The notes below the pieces were generated by a model. That model was not told the origin of the DNA. It was given only the letters and a program-made list of their open reading frames with translations, and searched no databases. 64,000 nt of DNA from Methanolinea sp. UBA275 (GTDB lineage Archaea > Halobacteriota > Methanomicrobia > Methanomicrobiales > Methanospirillaceae). Location of the stretch: contig DAWU01000050.1 of assembly GCA_002506105.1 (NCBI GenBank), forward strand, positions 1 through 64,000. Reading direction: 5' to 3'. A program made the translations under genes and the position numbers. Shown in pieces: positions 44,291 to 53,076 of the stretch (positions are counted from its first letter, which is position 1; each line of letters opens with the position of its first letter).

Positions 44291-44305
44291 TAACCTTCAA
44301 GGTTA
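44291..44305. promoter_or_regulatory. Perfect 15-bp palindrome upstream of the ThiN gene
   Basis: TAACCTTCAAGGTTA is a perfect inverted repeat (7-1-7) ending 5 bases before the ATG at 44311. Its position over the likely transcript start fits a repressor site. The adjacent gene encodes a ThiN-domain protein, and archaeal ThiN-containing regulators control thiamine genes, so a thiamine-responsive operator is one possibility. Confidence 0.4.
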
Positions 44306-44310
44306 GAACG

Positions 44311-44856
44311 ATGCCAGACGATTCCCGGGAGGTGGTGATCAGGGAGCTGAAAGAAGCAGTCCAGACGCTCTCCCGACAGATGGATCCCGCCATCATCCCG
44401 GAAGTGGGTATGAACATTGCCTATGGGCTTCCTGGTGCGCGGGAACCGGGACAGGTGGCGGCGGTGGAAGGCAGGATCGTGCGGCTGTCGGGAAAAGTCC
44501 ACCCCGTGGGGGATGTCGCGTTCGGGGCAAGCGATCACGTTGCCCGGATTGTGATCACTGCCATCCGGTTCGATCCCCTTGTGAGGTGTGCGGCAAACAT
44601 CAGGTATTCAGACGAAGCGATTGGTATCCTTGAGGATATGCTCCTGGAGATATGCACGTTTGACCGCGCTGCTGAACCCCCGGGGGTAAAAACCATGGAC
44701 TGGGGGGTTGCATCCTGCTGCAGACAGGGGGTTCCCGATGTCATCTATGATCTAGGAGCGGTGGGAAAGGAGGCAATGATACGCATCCTTGGCGAGAATC
44801 CGGATGGTGTTGTAAAAAACATTCTTAAACTTTCGGCACGAATGAATAAAGAATAA
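44311..44856 (+). CDS. Stand-alone ThiN-domain protein (thiamine-phosphate synthase family)
   Basis: A 181-residue ThiN-domain protein. ThiN makes thiamine phosphate in archaea when fused to ThiD, and serves as a ligand domain in ThiR regulators. Visible blocks are PEVGMNIAYGLPGAREPGQVAAVEGRI, a central DPLVRCAANIRYS, MDWGVASCCRQGVPDVIYDLGAVGKEAMIRILG and DGVVKNILKLS. No helix-turn-helix or kinase domain is attached. It may be an enzyme or a sensor. S17e follows after 17 bases, and both may be read with dapA-dapB. Confidence 0.82.
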   Translation: MPDDSREVVIRELKEAVQTLSRQMDPAIIPEVGMNIAYGLPGAREPGQVAAVEGRIVRLSGKVHPVGDVAFGASDHVARIVITAIRFDPLVRCAANIRYSDEAIGILEDMLLEICTFDRAAEPPGVKTMDWGVASCCRQGVPDVIYDLGAVGKEAMIRILGENPDGVVKNILKLSARMNKE

Positions 44857-44873
44857 ACCAGAGGAATGACCGC

Positions 44874-45062
44874 ATGGGAATCAAACCCACCTACATCAAG
44901 GCAATAGGACTGGAGCTGCTCAACTATCATGGGAGCCGCTTTTCCAATAACTTCGACGAGAACAAGCAGATGATCACTGAAGTCACCAACATCGACAGCA
45001 AACGGGTGAGAAACCGGGTTGCCGGATTCATCACCAGAAAGATAAATACCGGAAGACGCTGA
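44874..45062 (+). CDS. rps17e: 30S ribosomal protein S17e
   Basis: A 62-residue archaeal/eukaryal S17e, a small-subunit protein. The sequence MGIKPTYIKAIGLELLNYH, then FDENKQMITEVTNIDSKRVRNRVAGFITRK, spans the full family at normal archaeal length. It lies 17 bases after the ThiN gene and 14 before dapA, so it probably shares their transcript. Ribosomal protein genes next to lysine biosynthesis are seen in other Methanomicrobiales-like genomes, but no functional link is evident. Confidence 0.97.
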   Translation: MGIKPTYIKAIGLELLNYHGSRFSNNFDENKQMITEVTNIDSKRVRNRVAGFITRKINTGRR

Positions 45063-45076
45063 AATACCTCTCTCGT

Positions 45077-45952
45077 ATGTTCGAGGGAGTTATTCCGGCT
45101 ATCATCACTCCTTTTCTCCGAAATCCCACCAGGGATGTGGATATTGAAGGACTCAGGTCGAATATTGAATTCCTCCTGGCACATGGCGTACACGGGATCG
45201 TGCCATGCGGCTCAACGGGGGAATCGGCTACTCTGACGTTTGAAGAGCACGAGAATGTCATTGAGGTTGCCATAGACGTTGCGGGCGGAAAGGTGCCTGT
45301 TATTGCAGGGACAGGATCCAACAACACCGCAGAAGCTATCCGGCTCACCAAGGCGGCCAGGGACATGGGTGCTGACGGGGCGCTTGTCATCAGCCCTTAC
45401 TATAACAAACCGAACCGGTCCGGCCTCATGAAGCACTATACCGCGCTTGCAGACCTTGACATCCCGGTGATCATGTATAATGTTCCGGGACGAACCGGCC
45501 AGAACCTTGCCATTGACCTCGTAGTAGAATTATCACACCACCCGAACATCGTTGCCATCAAGGAGGCCAGCGGGGATATCGGTCAGATGTCCCGGATTAT
45601 CGAGGGAACGCTCGATGAGGATTTCCAGGTCATTTCAGGAGATGACAACATCACCCTGCCCATCCTTGCACTCGGTGGTGCCGGTGTCATCTCGGTTGCA
45701 GCGAACGTCGAACCAGCCCGGATGGTGGCGATGTTCGAGTCTTTCTGTGATGGGGACCTCGAAGCGGCGCTGGACATGCACTATGAACTCTCACCCCTCT
45801 TCAGGGCGATGTTTATCGATACAAACCCCATCCCTGTCAAGAAAGCAGTGGAGCTGAGAGGGATGGCAGGCGGTCCGCCAAGGTTGCCCCTCGACGAACT
45901 CGATACCGAAAAGACAGCGAAACTCGCGGAGGTTCTCTCCACCTATGACTAG
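45077..45952 (+). CDS. dapA: 4-hydroxy-tetrahydrodipicolinate synthase
   Basis: A 291-residue class I aldolase that condenses aspartate semialdehyde and pyruvate on the lysine route. VPCGSTGESATLTFEEH is the substrate loop, MYNVPGRTGQNL contains the conserved tyrosine and arginine, and VAIKEASGDIGQM has the Schiff-base lysine near residue 161. Length is normal. It overlaps dapB by eight bases. Its substrate is produced by Asd, encoded 1 kb downstream. Confidence 0.97.
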   Translation: MFEGVIPAIITPFLRNPTRDVDIEGLRSNIEFLLAHGVHGIVPCGSTGESATLTFEEHENVIEVAIDVAGGKVPVIAGTGSNNTAEAIRLTKAARDMGADGALVISPYYNKPNRSGLMKHYTALADLDIPVIMYNVPGRTGQNLAIDLVVELSHHPNIVAIKEASGDIGQMSRIIEGTLDEDFQVISGDDNITLPILALGGAGVISVAANVEPARMVAMFESFCDGDLEAALDMHYELSPLFRAMFIDTNPIPVKKAVELRGMAGGPPRLPLDELDTEKTAKLAEVLSTYD

Positions 45953-46721
45953 GGTTGTCGTATGCGGAGCCCTTGGGCGAATGGGAACCACGGTCGGCCG
46001 CCTCGTCAATGAGGCGCCTGATCTCACTCTTGTTGGGGGAGTTGATGTGAAGCCGGGGACCTTTTTTGGGGTCAAAGTCGTTGAGTCCGCGGCAATGGAT
46101 ACACTCCTTACCGAGACAAACCCGGACGTGGTTATTGACTTCACCGTTGCCAGCGCAGCGGTTGAAAACATCAAAAAAAGTGCAAGGCACGGTGCAGCCC
46201 TTGTAGTGGGGACCACGGGATTCTCAGAGGATCAGCGCTCACAGATGGCTGATGCTATTGAGGGTCATGTTCCCGCCGTGATCTCCAGTAATTTCAGTAT
46301 TGGTGTCAATATATTCTGGCAGCTCATCCGGAATGCTGCCCGGATGCTCCCTGACTATGACATTGAGGTTCTTGAAGCCCATCACCGATACAAGAAGGAT
46401 GCTCCCAGCGGTACCGCGAAGACAATCCTCCAGATACTCGAGCAGGAAGTGGGGGAGAGGAAGAAGCTCTATGGGAGGGAGGGGATGATGGAACGCGGGC
46501 ACGAGATCGGGGTTCATGTAATACGGGGTGGGGACATCGTGGGGGATCACACGGTTCTTTTTGCCGGTCACTTCGAGACGATTGAGCTCTCCCACAGGGC
46601 ATATGACCGGTCGGTCTTTGCGCAGGGCGCTCTCAAGGCTACCCGCTGGGTGGTGGGCAGGAAGGCGGGTATCTATGGAATGAACGATGTTCTCGGCCTT
46701 ACCATGCCGGGGCATAAATGA
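45945..46721 (+). CDS. dapB: 4-hydroxy-tetrahydrodipicolinate reductase
   Basis: A 258-residue NAD(P)H-dependent reductase acting directly after DapA. The Rossmann loop VVCGALGRMG is at the N-terminus, VIDFTVASAAVEN and VVGTTGFSE follow, and the signature EAHHRYKKDAPSGTA is near residue 145. The C-terminus has YGMNDVLGL. The start overlaps dapA by eight bases. A DapE/ArgE-like deacylase at 38895 could act later in the same pathway. Confidence 0.97.
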   Translation: MTRVVVCGALGRMGTTVGRLVNEAPDLTLVGGVDVKPGTFFGVKVVESAAMDTLLTETNPDVVIDFTVASAAVENIKKSARHGAALVVGTTGFSEDQRSQMADAIEGHVPAVISSNFSIGVNIFWQLIRNAARMLPDYDIEVLEAHHRYKKDAPSGTAKTILQILEQEVGERKKLYGREGMMERGHEIGVHVIRGGDIVGDHTVLFAGHFETIELSHRAYDRSVFAQGALKATRWVVGRKAGIYGMNDVLGLTMPGHK

Positions 46722-46779
46722 CCTGATAGAAACCTATTTCTTTATTTATACCCAAGATTTTTGCTGGAAACGTGCAATT

Positions 46780-46953
46780 ATGACGGCAGTTGTTGACACT
46801 GAGAAATGTACTGCATGCGAAACCTGCATTGATGAATGCCCGGCAGCGGCCATAGCCCTGAACGATGGTAAGGCAAAAGTGGACAAGGATCTCTGTGTTG
46901 ATTGCGGGTCCTGCGTGGATGTCTGCCCGTCAGAGGCAATCCACCTGGAATAG
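46780..46953 (+). CDS. 2[4Fe-4S] ferredoxin
   Basis: A 57-residue clostridial-type ferredoxin. Two Cx2Cx2CxxxCP motifs are complete: CTACETCIDECP (about residues 10-21) and CVDCGSCVDVCP (about 39-50). It is a soluble low-potential electron carrier. ATG 46780 (MTAVVDTEKCTAC) is chosen; a TATA-like TTTATTTATA about 34 bases upstream predicts a short leader. It sits alone between dapB and asd, with its own promoter. Confidence 0.95.
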   Translation: MTAVVDTEKCTACETCIDECPAAAIALNDGKAKVDKDLCVDCGSCVDVCPSEAIHLE

Positions 46954-46999
46954 AAATCAAACGATTTAATTACTTAAGGGATATAGCTATTTTTTCAGT

Positions 47000-48016
47000 A
47001 TGATCAATGTCGGAGTGCTTGGTGCCACGGGAGCCGTGGGTCAGCGTTTTGTCCAGCTCCTTGCTGAGCATCCCTGGTTCAACCTGACAGCGCTGACTGC
47101 GTCGGACCGGAGTGCGGGGAAACGGTATGGAGAGGTTGTGAACTGGCGGCTGGACGTTCCGTTCCCAAAGAACGTTGCAGATATCAGGATTCGCACTACC
47201 GATGTGAAGAGTCTGAAAGACGTCGACCTCGTCTTCTCAGCCCTTCCCGCCGAGGTGGCTTTCGGGATTGAGAACTCCTGTGCAGATGCGGGAATCGGCG
47301 TATGCAGTAATGCGAGTTCGCACCGGATGGAACCCCTGATTCCCCTTGTGGTACCGGAAGTGAATCCGGATCATCTGAAGCTCATCGATGCCCAGCGTGA
47401 TGCAGGAAGGGAGGGGTTCATCGTCACCAATCCTAACTGCTCCACGATTACGATGTGCCTCTCGCTTGCTCCCCTTCTAAAGTTCAAATGGAAGGATATA
47501 AGGGTCGCAACCATGCAGGCGATCTCAGGTGCAGGGTTCCAGGGTGTCCCGGCAATGGGAATCTATGACAACGTCATCCCGTATATCGGGTCCGAAGAAG
47601 AAAAGATGGAGAGCGAGACGCTCAAGATCCTGGGCCGGATGAAGGGAGGAAAAATCGTCCCTGCGCCGATCTCGGTCAGTGCGAGCTGCCACAGAGTACC
47701 GGTCATCGATGGGCATACCATGGCTATCTGGATCGACATCAAAGAGCCGGTGGACAGGGTGATCGATGCATTCAGATCGTATGTCCCTCCCATATCAGGC
47801 CTGCCGACCCAGCCGGAAAAGTCTGTCCTCTATCTGGAAGATCAGGATCGGCCTCAGCCAAGGCTCGATCGCAACCGTGGCAACGGGATGACAGTCAGTG
47901 TCGGCAGGGTGAGGGAGGGAATCAGGTATGTCACCATGGGACACAACACCATCCGGGGGGCCGCGGGGGCTTCGGTGCTCAACGCTGAATTGATCCATAC
48001 GAAGAAGTATCTCTGA
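47000..48016 (+). CDS. asd: Aspartate-semialdehyde dehydrogenase
   Basis: A 338-residue NADP-dependent enzyme making aspartate semialdehyde from aspartyl phosphate. [14 protein letters not shown] is the nucleotide loop, [10 protein letters not shown] holds the catalytic cysteine near residue 150, [15 protein letters not shown] and [12 protein letters not shown] the remaining active-site blocks. It is of the fungal/archaeal Asd subgroup. The product feeds DapA nearby and the ADH synthase at the head of the aromatic operon. A GATTTAATTA element about 33 bases upstream is a likely promoter. Confidence 0.96.
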   Translation: MINVGVLGATGAVGQRFVQLLAEHPWFNLTALTASDRSAGKRYGEVVNWRLDVPFPKNVADIRIRTTDVKSLKDVDLVFSALPAEVAFGIENSCADAGIGVCSNASSHRMEPLIPLVVPEVNPDHLKLIDAQRDAGREGFIVTNPNCSTITMCLSLAPLLKFKWKDIRVATMQAISGAGFQGVPAMGIYDNVIPYIGSEEEKMESETLKILGRMKGGKIVPAPISVSASCHRVPVIDGHTMAIWIDIKEPVDRVIDAFRSYVPPISGLPTQPEKSVLYLEDQDRPQPRLDRNRGNGMTVSVGRVREGIRYVTMGHNTIRGAAGASVLNAELIHTKKYL

Positions 48017-48030
48017 AAGGTGCCTCAAGC

Positions 48031-48306
48031 ATGTTGAAAGACAACACAGTATTCGTGGGGAACAAGCCGGTCATGAATTATGTCCTTGCTGTAGTGACCC
48101 AGTTCAATAACGGTGCACAGGAAGTCTCGATCAAGGCACGGGGAAAGGCAATCTCAAGAGCGGTGGACACGGCGGAGATTGCTTTAAACCGCTTCCTCGA
48201 GGGGGTTGGGAAGAAGGAGATCATCACCTCCACTGAGATAATCGATACGGACAGCGGGAAGACAAACGTCTCCAGTATCGAGATAGTACTCATTGCTGCG
48301 AGTTAG
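48031..48306 (+). CDS. albA: Chromatin protein Alba
   Basis: A 91-residue Alba, a dimeric DNA- and RNA-binding protein of archaeal chromatin. It begins with [21 protein letters not shown] and has the conserved [18 protein letters not shown] helix; it ends with SSIEIVLIA. It follows asd by 14 bases and is probably on the same transcript. A histone is also present in this window, so the organism has two types of chromatin protein. Confidence 0.96.
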   Translation: MLKDNTVFVGNKPVMNYVLAVVTQFNNGAQEVSIKARGKAISRAVDTAEIALNRFLEGVGKKEIITSTEIIDTDSGKTNVSSIEIVLIAAS

Positions 48307-48324
48307 AGTCCCCGGGAATCTCCA

Positions 48325-48330
48325 TTTTTT
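48325..48330 (+). terminator. Oligo-T terminator after alba
   Basis: Six T at 48325-48330 follow the stop codon by 18 bases, after a CCCCGGG stretch. This likely ends the asd-alba transcript. Confidence 0.4.
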
Positions 48331-48543
48331 AGTTTCATCCTCACGTTTCCCCGGGATTGTTATTGGGCCATGTAACCGGTTTATATTCTGGTATGGCGTG
48401 ATGAGGTTTGGTGTGAGAATCCGGGAGTTGACAAGATAAGCGCTATATTCTGGTATTTGTAAAAAAAAGCGAATTTGTCGCGTACAAAGACCTGCCCTTA
48501 CCAGAAAAAATATATCGGGAAGGTTCTCATATAGTAGTCGAAC

Positions 48544-48996
48544 ATGAAAGGCGTAGCCGTTGCGCTCTTATTTACATGCATGCTCTCACTTGCATTCCCC
48601 GTACTTGCGGCGAACGAGCAAAAATATGGCTATGTCTCTGTAGAGAACGTCGATATCACACTCGAGAAGGGGGTGGCAAATGTCGATATTGAGTATTCAC
48701 TCGATGAGCCAACCAGACTCATCGTGTTCCTCCTGGGGAAACAGGATCTCAAGAACCGTATTCTCAAAGTCCTCAATTTCGATGATGCAGAAGTGGTCAA
48801 GATTGAGATGGACCATGCAAACCTGATCGTTGAGGATGTATCCTATAATTATGGCAGGGGTATCTACTGGTTCCCTTCACACCAGTTCAATGTCGTGATA
48901 CCCACACTCCGTATTACCACACCCCAGATAACACGTGAATACTCTGAAACCAACACCATTCCAAACGGGATAGGCTATTTTGATAATCCAATGTGA
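48544..48996 (+). CDS. Secreted protein of unknown function
   Basis: A 150-residue protein with a signal peptide (MKGVAVALLFTCMLSLAFPVLAA, cleavage after ALA/A near residue 22). The mature part is predicted beta-rich (YVSVENVDITLEKGVANVDIEYSLDEPTRLIVFLLG; VIPTLRITTPQIT) and has no membrane anchor. I do not recognise a family. A clear TATA element (AAAAATATAT near 48505) lies about 35 bases upstream. The stop codon lies within the first of two identical palindromes. Confidence 0.75.
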   Translation: MKGVAVALLFTCMLSLAFPVLAANEQKYGYVSVENVDITLEKGVANVDIEYSLDEPTRLIVFLLGKQDLKNRILKVLNFDDAEVVKIEMDHANLIVEDVSYNYGRGIYWFPSHQFNVVIPTLRITTPQITREYSETNTIPNGIGYFDNPM

Positions 48997-49036
48997 TTGG
49001 AAGACCCAAGGGGGCTTCTCATCCAATGTGATTGGA
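48987..49036. repeat. Two identical 15-bp palindromes 35 bp apart
   Basis: TCCAATGTGATTGGA (6-3-6 inverted repeat) occurs at 48987-49001 and again at 49022-49036; the match is 16 bases with the preceding A. The first copy covers the stop codon of the secreted protein gene. The two arms can fold separately or pair with each other. They could be an operator pair, a processing signal or a local duplication. Confidence 0.7.
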
Positions 49037-49119
49037 TACACTGGAATGAATTCTGCCATTCTCTATCGGAATTCAAGATTACGTCACGAATCTGGATCTA
49101 AAATAAGGATGAAGCCTGA

Positions 49120-50244
49120 TTATGCCGTGTCTGTTCCCTCTCCTGCGGATTGTGAAGAGATGCGCTTCGTTATCATATACTGGATTCCTATCCCCGAGAG
49201 TGCGCATATGAGCCCTCCCAGGATGCCGTAGAAAATATACTGGATCGCCGTGCTGGTGGTATAGGGGAAATCGGGGATGTTATTCATGGATATTGCATAG
49301 ATGCACGCACCGTAGCTGATGAGCCCGATTGCCCCGATCAGGAAGGGGAAGACAATCACTTTTGCAAGGCCCACCCGGTCATAGAAGTATTGATCAGTTA
49401 TGATCCCGATGGAGGCGACAATTCCTGCGAGAGCCAGCCAGAGGACTGCCCCATACATGAAGATCAGGAAGTAGAGGAGAAGCCCGATCTCCGCATAGTA
49501 CACAAGCAGGTTCATCAACCCCATTATCACTCCCACAATCACCAGGAGTATTCCCGCAATGTACGTGACGAACGAGATCCTTCCCCTTGTGAGTGAGGTG
49601 CGGAGCGCGTGAATGAATCCGCTGATGAGGTCATCGATACCAAGACCGCGGTACAGGAGGTAGATACCAATTGCCCCTACGACAATGAAGGTTGCAATCT
49701 GTGGGCGGTCGACGAGGTATGCGATTGCCCAGAGGAGCATGGCGAGACCCAGAGGAACAAGCACAAGACGGGCAATCTTGGGATCGTTCAGCAGTTTCTT
49801 GATGATATAGTAGGTGCCCTCGAGATTGGGCATCTGGTTCACGATAACCCGCCTGATACTCGTGACGGGGAGTTTTGACTGCACGATAGGGATGACAAAT
49901 TCGTCTTCCGCTCCGTCAGTCACCACAATGCAACTGGATACCCCTGTCTCTGCGACGACCCGGCCGAGATCGGCTGCGATCCTCCGGTCACCTTCAATCA
50001 TGTGCATGTGGTTCCCGGCGATGACCGCAACCTCAACCTCCTCTCCGGAGGCTTTCAGTTCGTCGAATATCTGGATTGCCTGGAAAATAGCATTGAGATC
50101 CGAGTCCTCGGGATCGGCGAGACCAAGGGTTGTTGCAGCATTCAGGCAGGCATCACGCCCAACCACCGGACTTTCGATATCAGCTTTAAATCCAATATCA
50201 TCGTCGCGGTCCACGGAAAGGACAAGCGTGCGCCCCTGATTCAT
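49120..50244 (-). CDS. DUF373 family membrane protein
   Basis: A 374-residue archaeal DUF373 protein. Residues 1-165 form a cytoplasmic domain beginning MNQGRTLVLSVDRDDDIGFKA, with AVIAGNHMHMIEGDRRIAADL and SCIVVTDGAEDEFVIPIVQS. About seven membrane spans follow to residue 360 and the tail is basic and polar. Function is unknown. ATG 50244 is leaderless if transcription starts from TTTAATAG at 50274-50267, centred 26 bases upstream; the ATG/GTG codons 15 bases further up are less likely. It converges with nothing and stands beside the coiled-coil gene. Confidence 0.88.
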   Translation of the reverse strand: MNQGRTLVLSVDRDDDIGFKADIESPVVGRDACLNAATTLGLADPEDSDLNAIFQAIQIFDELKASGEEVEVAVIAGNHMHMIEGDRRIAADLGRVVAETGVSSCIVVTDGAEDEFVIPIVQSKLPVTSIRRVIVNQMPNLEGTYYIIKKLLNDPKIARLVLVPLGLAMLLWAIAYLVDRPQIATFIVVGAIGIYLLYRGLGIDDLISGFIHALRTSLTRGRISFVTYIAGILLVIVGVIMGLMNLLVYYAEIGLLLYFLIFMYGAVLWLALAGIVASIGIITDQYFYDRVGLAKVIVFPFLIGAIGLISYGACIYAISMNNIPDFPYTTSTAIQYIFYGILGGLICALSGIGIQYMITKRISSQSAGEGTDTA

Positions 50245-50266
50245 CAATATAAAAGGCACAAGCCAT

Positions 50267-50274
50267 CTATTAAA
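50267..50274 (-). promoter_or_regulatory. TATA box of the DUF373 gene
   Basis: TTTAATAG on the minus strand, centred 26 bases before the ATG at 50244, predicts a leaderless mRNA. Confidence 0.5.
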
Positions 50275-50294
50275 TGATTGCTCTGGATTGAAGG

Positions 50295-50301
50295 AAAAAA
50301 A
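50295..50301 (-). terminator. Oligo-T terminator after the coiled-coil gene
   Basis: Seven A on the plus strand read as seven T on the minus strand, 7-13 bases beyond the stop codon at 50308. It lies between the coiled-coil gene and the DUF373 promoter. Confidence 0.4.
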
Positions 50302-50307
50302 GAGAAC

Positions 50308-51168
50308 TCATATGAGTTTTGAACGCTGAAGGAGCAGGATATCGTCGGTGGTGAGTTTCTCACCGGCACGGAACATCTTGAACAGGTGTTCTGCCTCCTT
50401 TCGGACTGCTTTCTGCTCTTTCGTGACTTTCGCTTTCTTGGTCTTCTTGCGAAGCCCTGAGATAACCTTGTCGTAATCGCGAAGTTCCTTCTGGCAGGCG
50501 ATGAAGTACTTATGCTCTGCGTCTGCGGATTCCTGGGCTTCTACGAAGTTCTTGTGGGCCGCATCGGCCTCTTCGCGTGACTTGTCTGCTTTCCTGTAGA
50601 ATTCAACCATCTGGTCGTGGTGATTCTGGGCAAGTTCCGCCATCTCGGTGACTTTCGCGTGGAGGTCTGAAGCCTGTTTCCGGAGGTCCCTCGCTGATGA
50701 GATCTTAGACTTAATCTCTTTATTCTGCTCGAGTTCCGCCTCCTGTTCCCTGACCGAATCCTTCATCTGCTTGATCTTCTCGATCAGCTCGCGTTCCTTA
50801 TCGGTGGAGAAGACCTCGGTCTGCTGTCGGAATTCAAGGTGATCGATCTGCTTCTGGAGTTCTTTTAAGCCCCTGTTGCGGATACCACCATGCTCCTTCT
50901 TGAACGACTCGATCTCATCAAAAAAAGTATTGGCCTGCTCGTTGATCTGGTTTCGTTCGTCCTTGACCGACTGGACATCGTTGTTGTACTTGTCACGCAG
51001 TTCCTTGTTCTTCTGCGCTTCTTCAACATTTTCCCTCGTCTGATTGTTGAGGGTATTTCTTTCCCGTGCCCATTTGCTGGCCAGTGCGTTGAGCTCGTTC
51101 CTTCTGTTCTTGTGCTGTTCAGACTCGGCAAGAATCTTCTTTCTTTTTTCAATGAGTTCATTCAACAT
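50308..51168 (-). CDS. Archaeal coiled-coil protein (COG1340-like)
   Basis: A 286-residue, almost wholly coiled-coil protein: long runs rich in E, K, Q, R and N with heptad spacing from residue 1 to about 235 (for example KRKKILAESEQHKNRRNEL, EKIKQMKDSVREQEAELEQN). A break at GGIRNRGLKELQKQIDHLEFRQQT (about residues 95-118) resembles the conserved centre of COG1340 proteins, found widely in Euryarchaeota and not characterised. The last 50 residues are basic, then LLLQRSKLI. It lies 500 bases downstream of ftsZ on the same strand. A cytoskeletal or division role is possible only by context. Confidence 0.82.
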   Translation of the reverse strand: MLNELIEKRKKILAESEQHKNRRNELNALASKWARERNTLNNQTRENVEEAQKNKELRDKYNNDVQSVKDERNQINEQANTFFDEIESFKKEHGGIRNRGLKELQKQIDHLEFRQQTEVFSTDKERELIEKIKQMKDSVREQEAELEQNKEIKSKISSARDLRKQASDLHAKVTEMAELAQNHHDQMVEFYRKADKSREEADAAHKNFVEAQESADAEHKYFIACQKELRDYDKVISGLRKKTKKAKVTKEQKAVRKEAEHLFKMFRAGEKLTTDDILLLQRSKLI

Positions 51169-51670
51169 GGGTCATCATCCTCGACAGTTCAGTCGGAATG
51201 CCAAAATTCCATGCAGTGGGGATGGGCCAAAAGAAGGGTGTACATTTACCTGATAGTAAATTGGATATCTTGCCTGTGTCTGGAGCACTCCGTGAAGAGA
51301 TGGGGTGATTCCTGCAATCCACGGCTCCTTTGAAAAAAGCGCCACGGCAAAAGACCGGGGCTTTGTTCAGCTGGCTGTCCATCATGTTCAACTCCCTATT
51401 CCGGAAGGGTCCCTGAAAGTTCCCTTTCAACCACCCTTCTCCTGGCAATCCCGGGTGCATGGAACCCGGTGATTTTCTATTATTCAGACGATATGTATCG
51501 TATTAATAGTTTCGTCATGGTATGAACATGGAATAGGCACGGTGAGAAGGGGGTTGTTTTTAAGCGTTGTGAAAAAAGTATGAGGACCTTTCTCCCGGGT
51601 GCTTCCGGTTTTCGGTCCGTTATTCACAGTTGTGTGAATCAAGGTGGTAAATGTGCTCGTTGTGAAAGAC
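51169..51670. other. 502-bp gap between ftsZ and the coiled-coil gene
   Basis: No gene was found. It contains the palindrome-like ACGATATGTATCGT at 51488-51501, next to TATTAATAG, which could be a promoter-operator for the minus-strand coiled-coil gene 320 bases away. The region also includes T-rich runs on both strands. No RNA gene structure was recognised. Confidence 0.4.
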
Positions 51671-52828
51671 TTAACCGACCCATTCCAGCAAGGTACCTCC
51701 GGCCGTCATATCACGTGCCTTCCTGTTCTTCGGGAGTTGCGGGGCCTTCGGGCTCACCTTTTTCTGCTCGAGATCCTCGAGGATGGTCTTGTAGGAGACT
51801 CTGCTTCCCATGATCTTTCCGGTCTGGACGCCGGTCATGATGGCCAGCACCCTTACCTTCCCCTCCATGTCATTCTTTACCCGGGCTCCCCAGATAACAT
51901 CAGCATGGGGGTCGAGTTCGTAGGTGAGGGATGATGCGATCTCCTCTGCATCCTGCAGGGTGAGGTCGCCTCCACCAGTGATGTGGATCAGGCTTCCTGT
52001 GGCACCGCGGTAATCGATGTCAAGCATAGGATTGCTCAAGCACTCGCGGACCACGCTCTCGGACTTGTTCTGCTGTTTGCTTTCCCCGACCAGCATCACC
52101 GCCACACCTCCCTTACTCATAATTGCCCTGACATCAGCGTAGTCAATGTTGATCAGCGAAGGCTGTGTGATAGTCTCGCTGATGCCTTTCACGGTCTCAC
52201 CGATGAGCTGGTCCATCACTGAGAACGCCTGTCCGAGCGGGAGGTTGGGTACAAAATTTTTAAGCCTGTTGTTGTCGAGGACAATCACCGAATCTGCACT
52301 TGAAGCGAGCGCTTCGAGTCCTTCTTCGGCCCTGATCAACCTGGCTTTCTCAACCTGGAAGGGGTAGCTGACCATACCGACAACGATAGCTCCCTGTTCC
52401 TTGGCGATCTGTGCGACCACTGGTGCAGAACCGGTTCCTGTGCCACCGCCCATTCCGGCAGTGATGAAACAGAGATCGGCATTCTCCAGGAGCGCTTCGA
52501 GCGTGGGCCTGGCCATTTCAGCCGCTCTCTTTCCGACATCGGGGTAACCTCCGGCACCCAGGCCCTTGGTCAGGGATTTGCCGATGAGGACTCTCTTGTC
52601 GGACTGGATCATATCCAGGTGTTGCTTGTCGGTGTTAATCGCGATGGTCTCAGCGCCCGAGACTCCCATATGATGCAGCCTGTTAATGGTGTTGTTTCCG
52701 GCGCCGCCACAGCCAATGATTACGATACGTGGTTGCCCTATGAACTCGTCGTCGATTGAACTGGAGGTATTTGACAGTTCCTTTTCGATTTCAAAGTTCT
52801 TCTGGGCATCGTTTATAATACTCTGCAT
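51671..52828 (-). CDS. ftsZ: Cell division GTPase FtsZ (probable FtsZ2 type)
   Basis: A 385-residue tubulin homologue that polymerises with GTP in the division ring. The GTP-binding signature [12 protein letters not shown] is near residue 122; [30 protein letters not shown] and the T7-loop region [17 protein letters not shown] are present. A basic C-terminal tail ([15 protein letters not shown]) and the end GGTLLEWVG could bind partners. A CdrS-like gene precedes it by 11 bases. In haloarchaea CdrS lies in the same way before ftsZ2, which favours FtsZ2, but this is inferred from context. Confidence 0.95.
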   Translation of the reverse strand: MQSIINDAQKNFEIEKELSNTSSSIDDEFIGQPRIVIIGCGGAGNNTINRLHHMGVSGAETIAINTDKQHLDMIQSDKRVLIGKSLTKGLGAGGYPDVGKRAAEMARPTLEALLENADLCFITAGMGGGTGTGSAPVVAQIAKEQGAIVVGMVSYPFQVEKARLIRAEEGLEALASSADSVIVLDNNRLKNFVPNLPLGQAFSVMDQLIGETVKGISETITQPSLINIDYADVRAIMSKGGVAVMLVGESKQQNKSESVVRECLSNPMLDIDYRGATGSLIHITGGGDLTLQDAEEIASSLTYELDPHADVIWGARVKNDMEGKVRVLAIMTGVQTGKIMGSRVSYKTILEDLEQKKVSPKAPQLPKNRKARDMTAGGTLLEWVG

Positions 52829-52839
52829 TGTTGACCCTC

Positions 52840-53016
52840 CTAAACCTTGAATGAAACCTGGTCACTCTCCTTGAGGATGCGCCCGCCGCGTCGTTCTATC
52901 AGCTGGCGAACTGCATCCCGGACTGCTTCAGAGACAGTGGGGAACTCCCCTGCCGCCACCATCTGCTCAAGCATTTCGATTTGCTGGTCTGGCAGTCTGA
53001 GGGTGATACGTTTCAT
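52840..53016 (-). CDS. cdrS: Ribbon-helix-helix regulator, CdrS-like
   Basis: A 58-residue ribbon-helix-helix protein. The DNA-contact strand reads [11 protein letters not shown], followed by helix A ([11 protein letters not shown]) and helix B ([17 protein letters not shown]). In haloarchaea the small RHH protein CdrS is encoded directly before ftsZ2 and controls division genes; the same arrangement here, with 11 bases between genes, supports the name. ATG 53016 is preferred: AGAGGAAA precedes it and the RHH strand then starts at residue 2. An 11-bp-phased repeat array lies just upstream. Confidence 0.85.
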   Translation of the reverse strand: MKRITLRLPDQQIEMLEQMVAAGEFPTVSEAVRDAVRQLIERRGGRILKESDQVSFKV

Positions 53017-53033
53017 TTTTTTCCTCTTAATAT

Positions 53034-53076
53034 GACAATTGTCCGACATTTGTCTGACATTTGTCTGTCATTTAGC
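53034..53076. promoter_or_regulatory. Phased near-palindrome array upstream of cdrS-ftsZ
   Basis: Four 10-bp units start at 53034, 53045, 53056 and 53067: GACAATTGTC (perfect palindrome), GACATTTGTC, GACATTTGTC and the degenerate GTCATTTAGC. The period is exactly 11 bp, one helical turn, so all face the same side of DNA. A further TGTCTGAC is at 53084-53091. RHH proteins bind such arrays cooperatively as dimers. The array lies between the likely transcript start (near 53101) and the cdrS ATG at 53016. Confidence 0.7.

Noticed and set aside
51158..51460. Minus-strand 100-codon frame between ftsZ and the coiled-coil gene
   Set aside because: It runs into the coiled-coil gene start and the translation has no recognisable feature.
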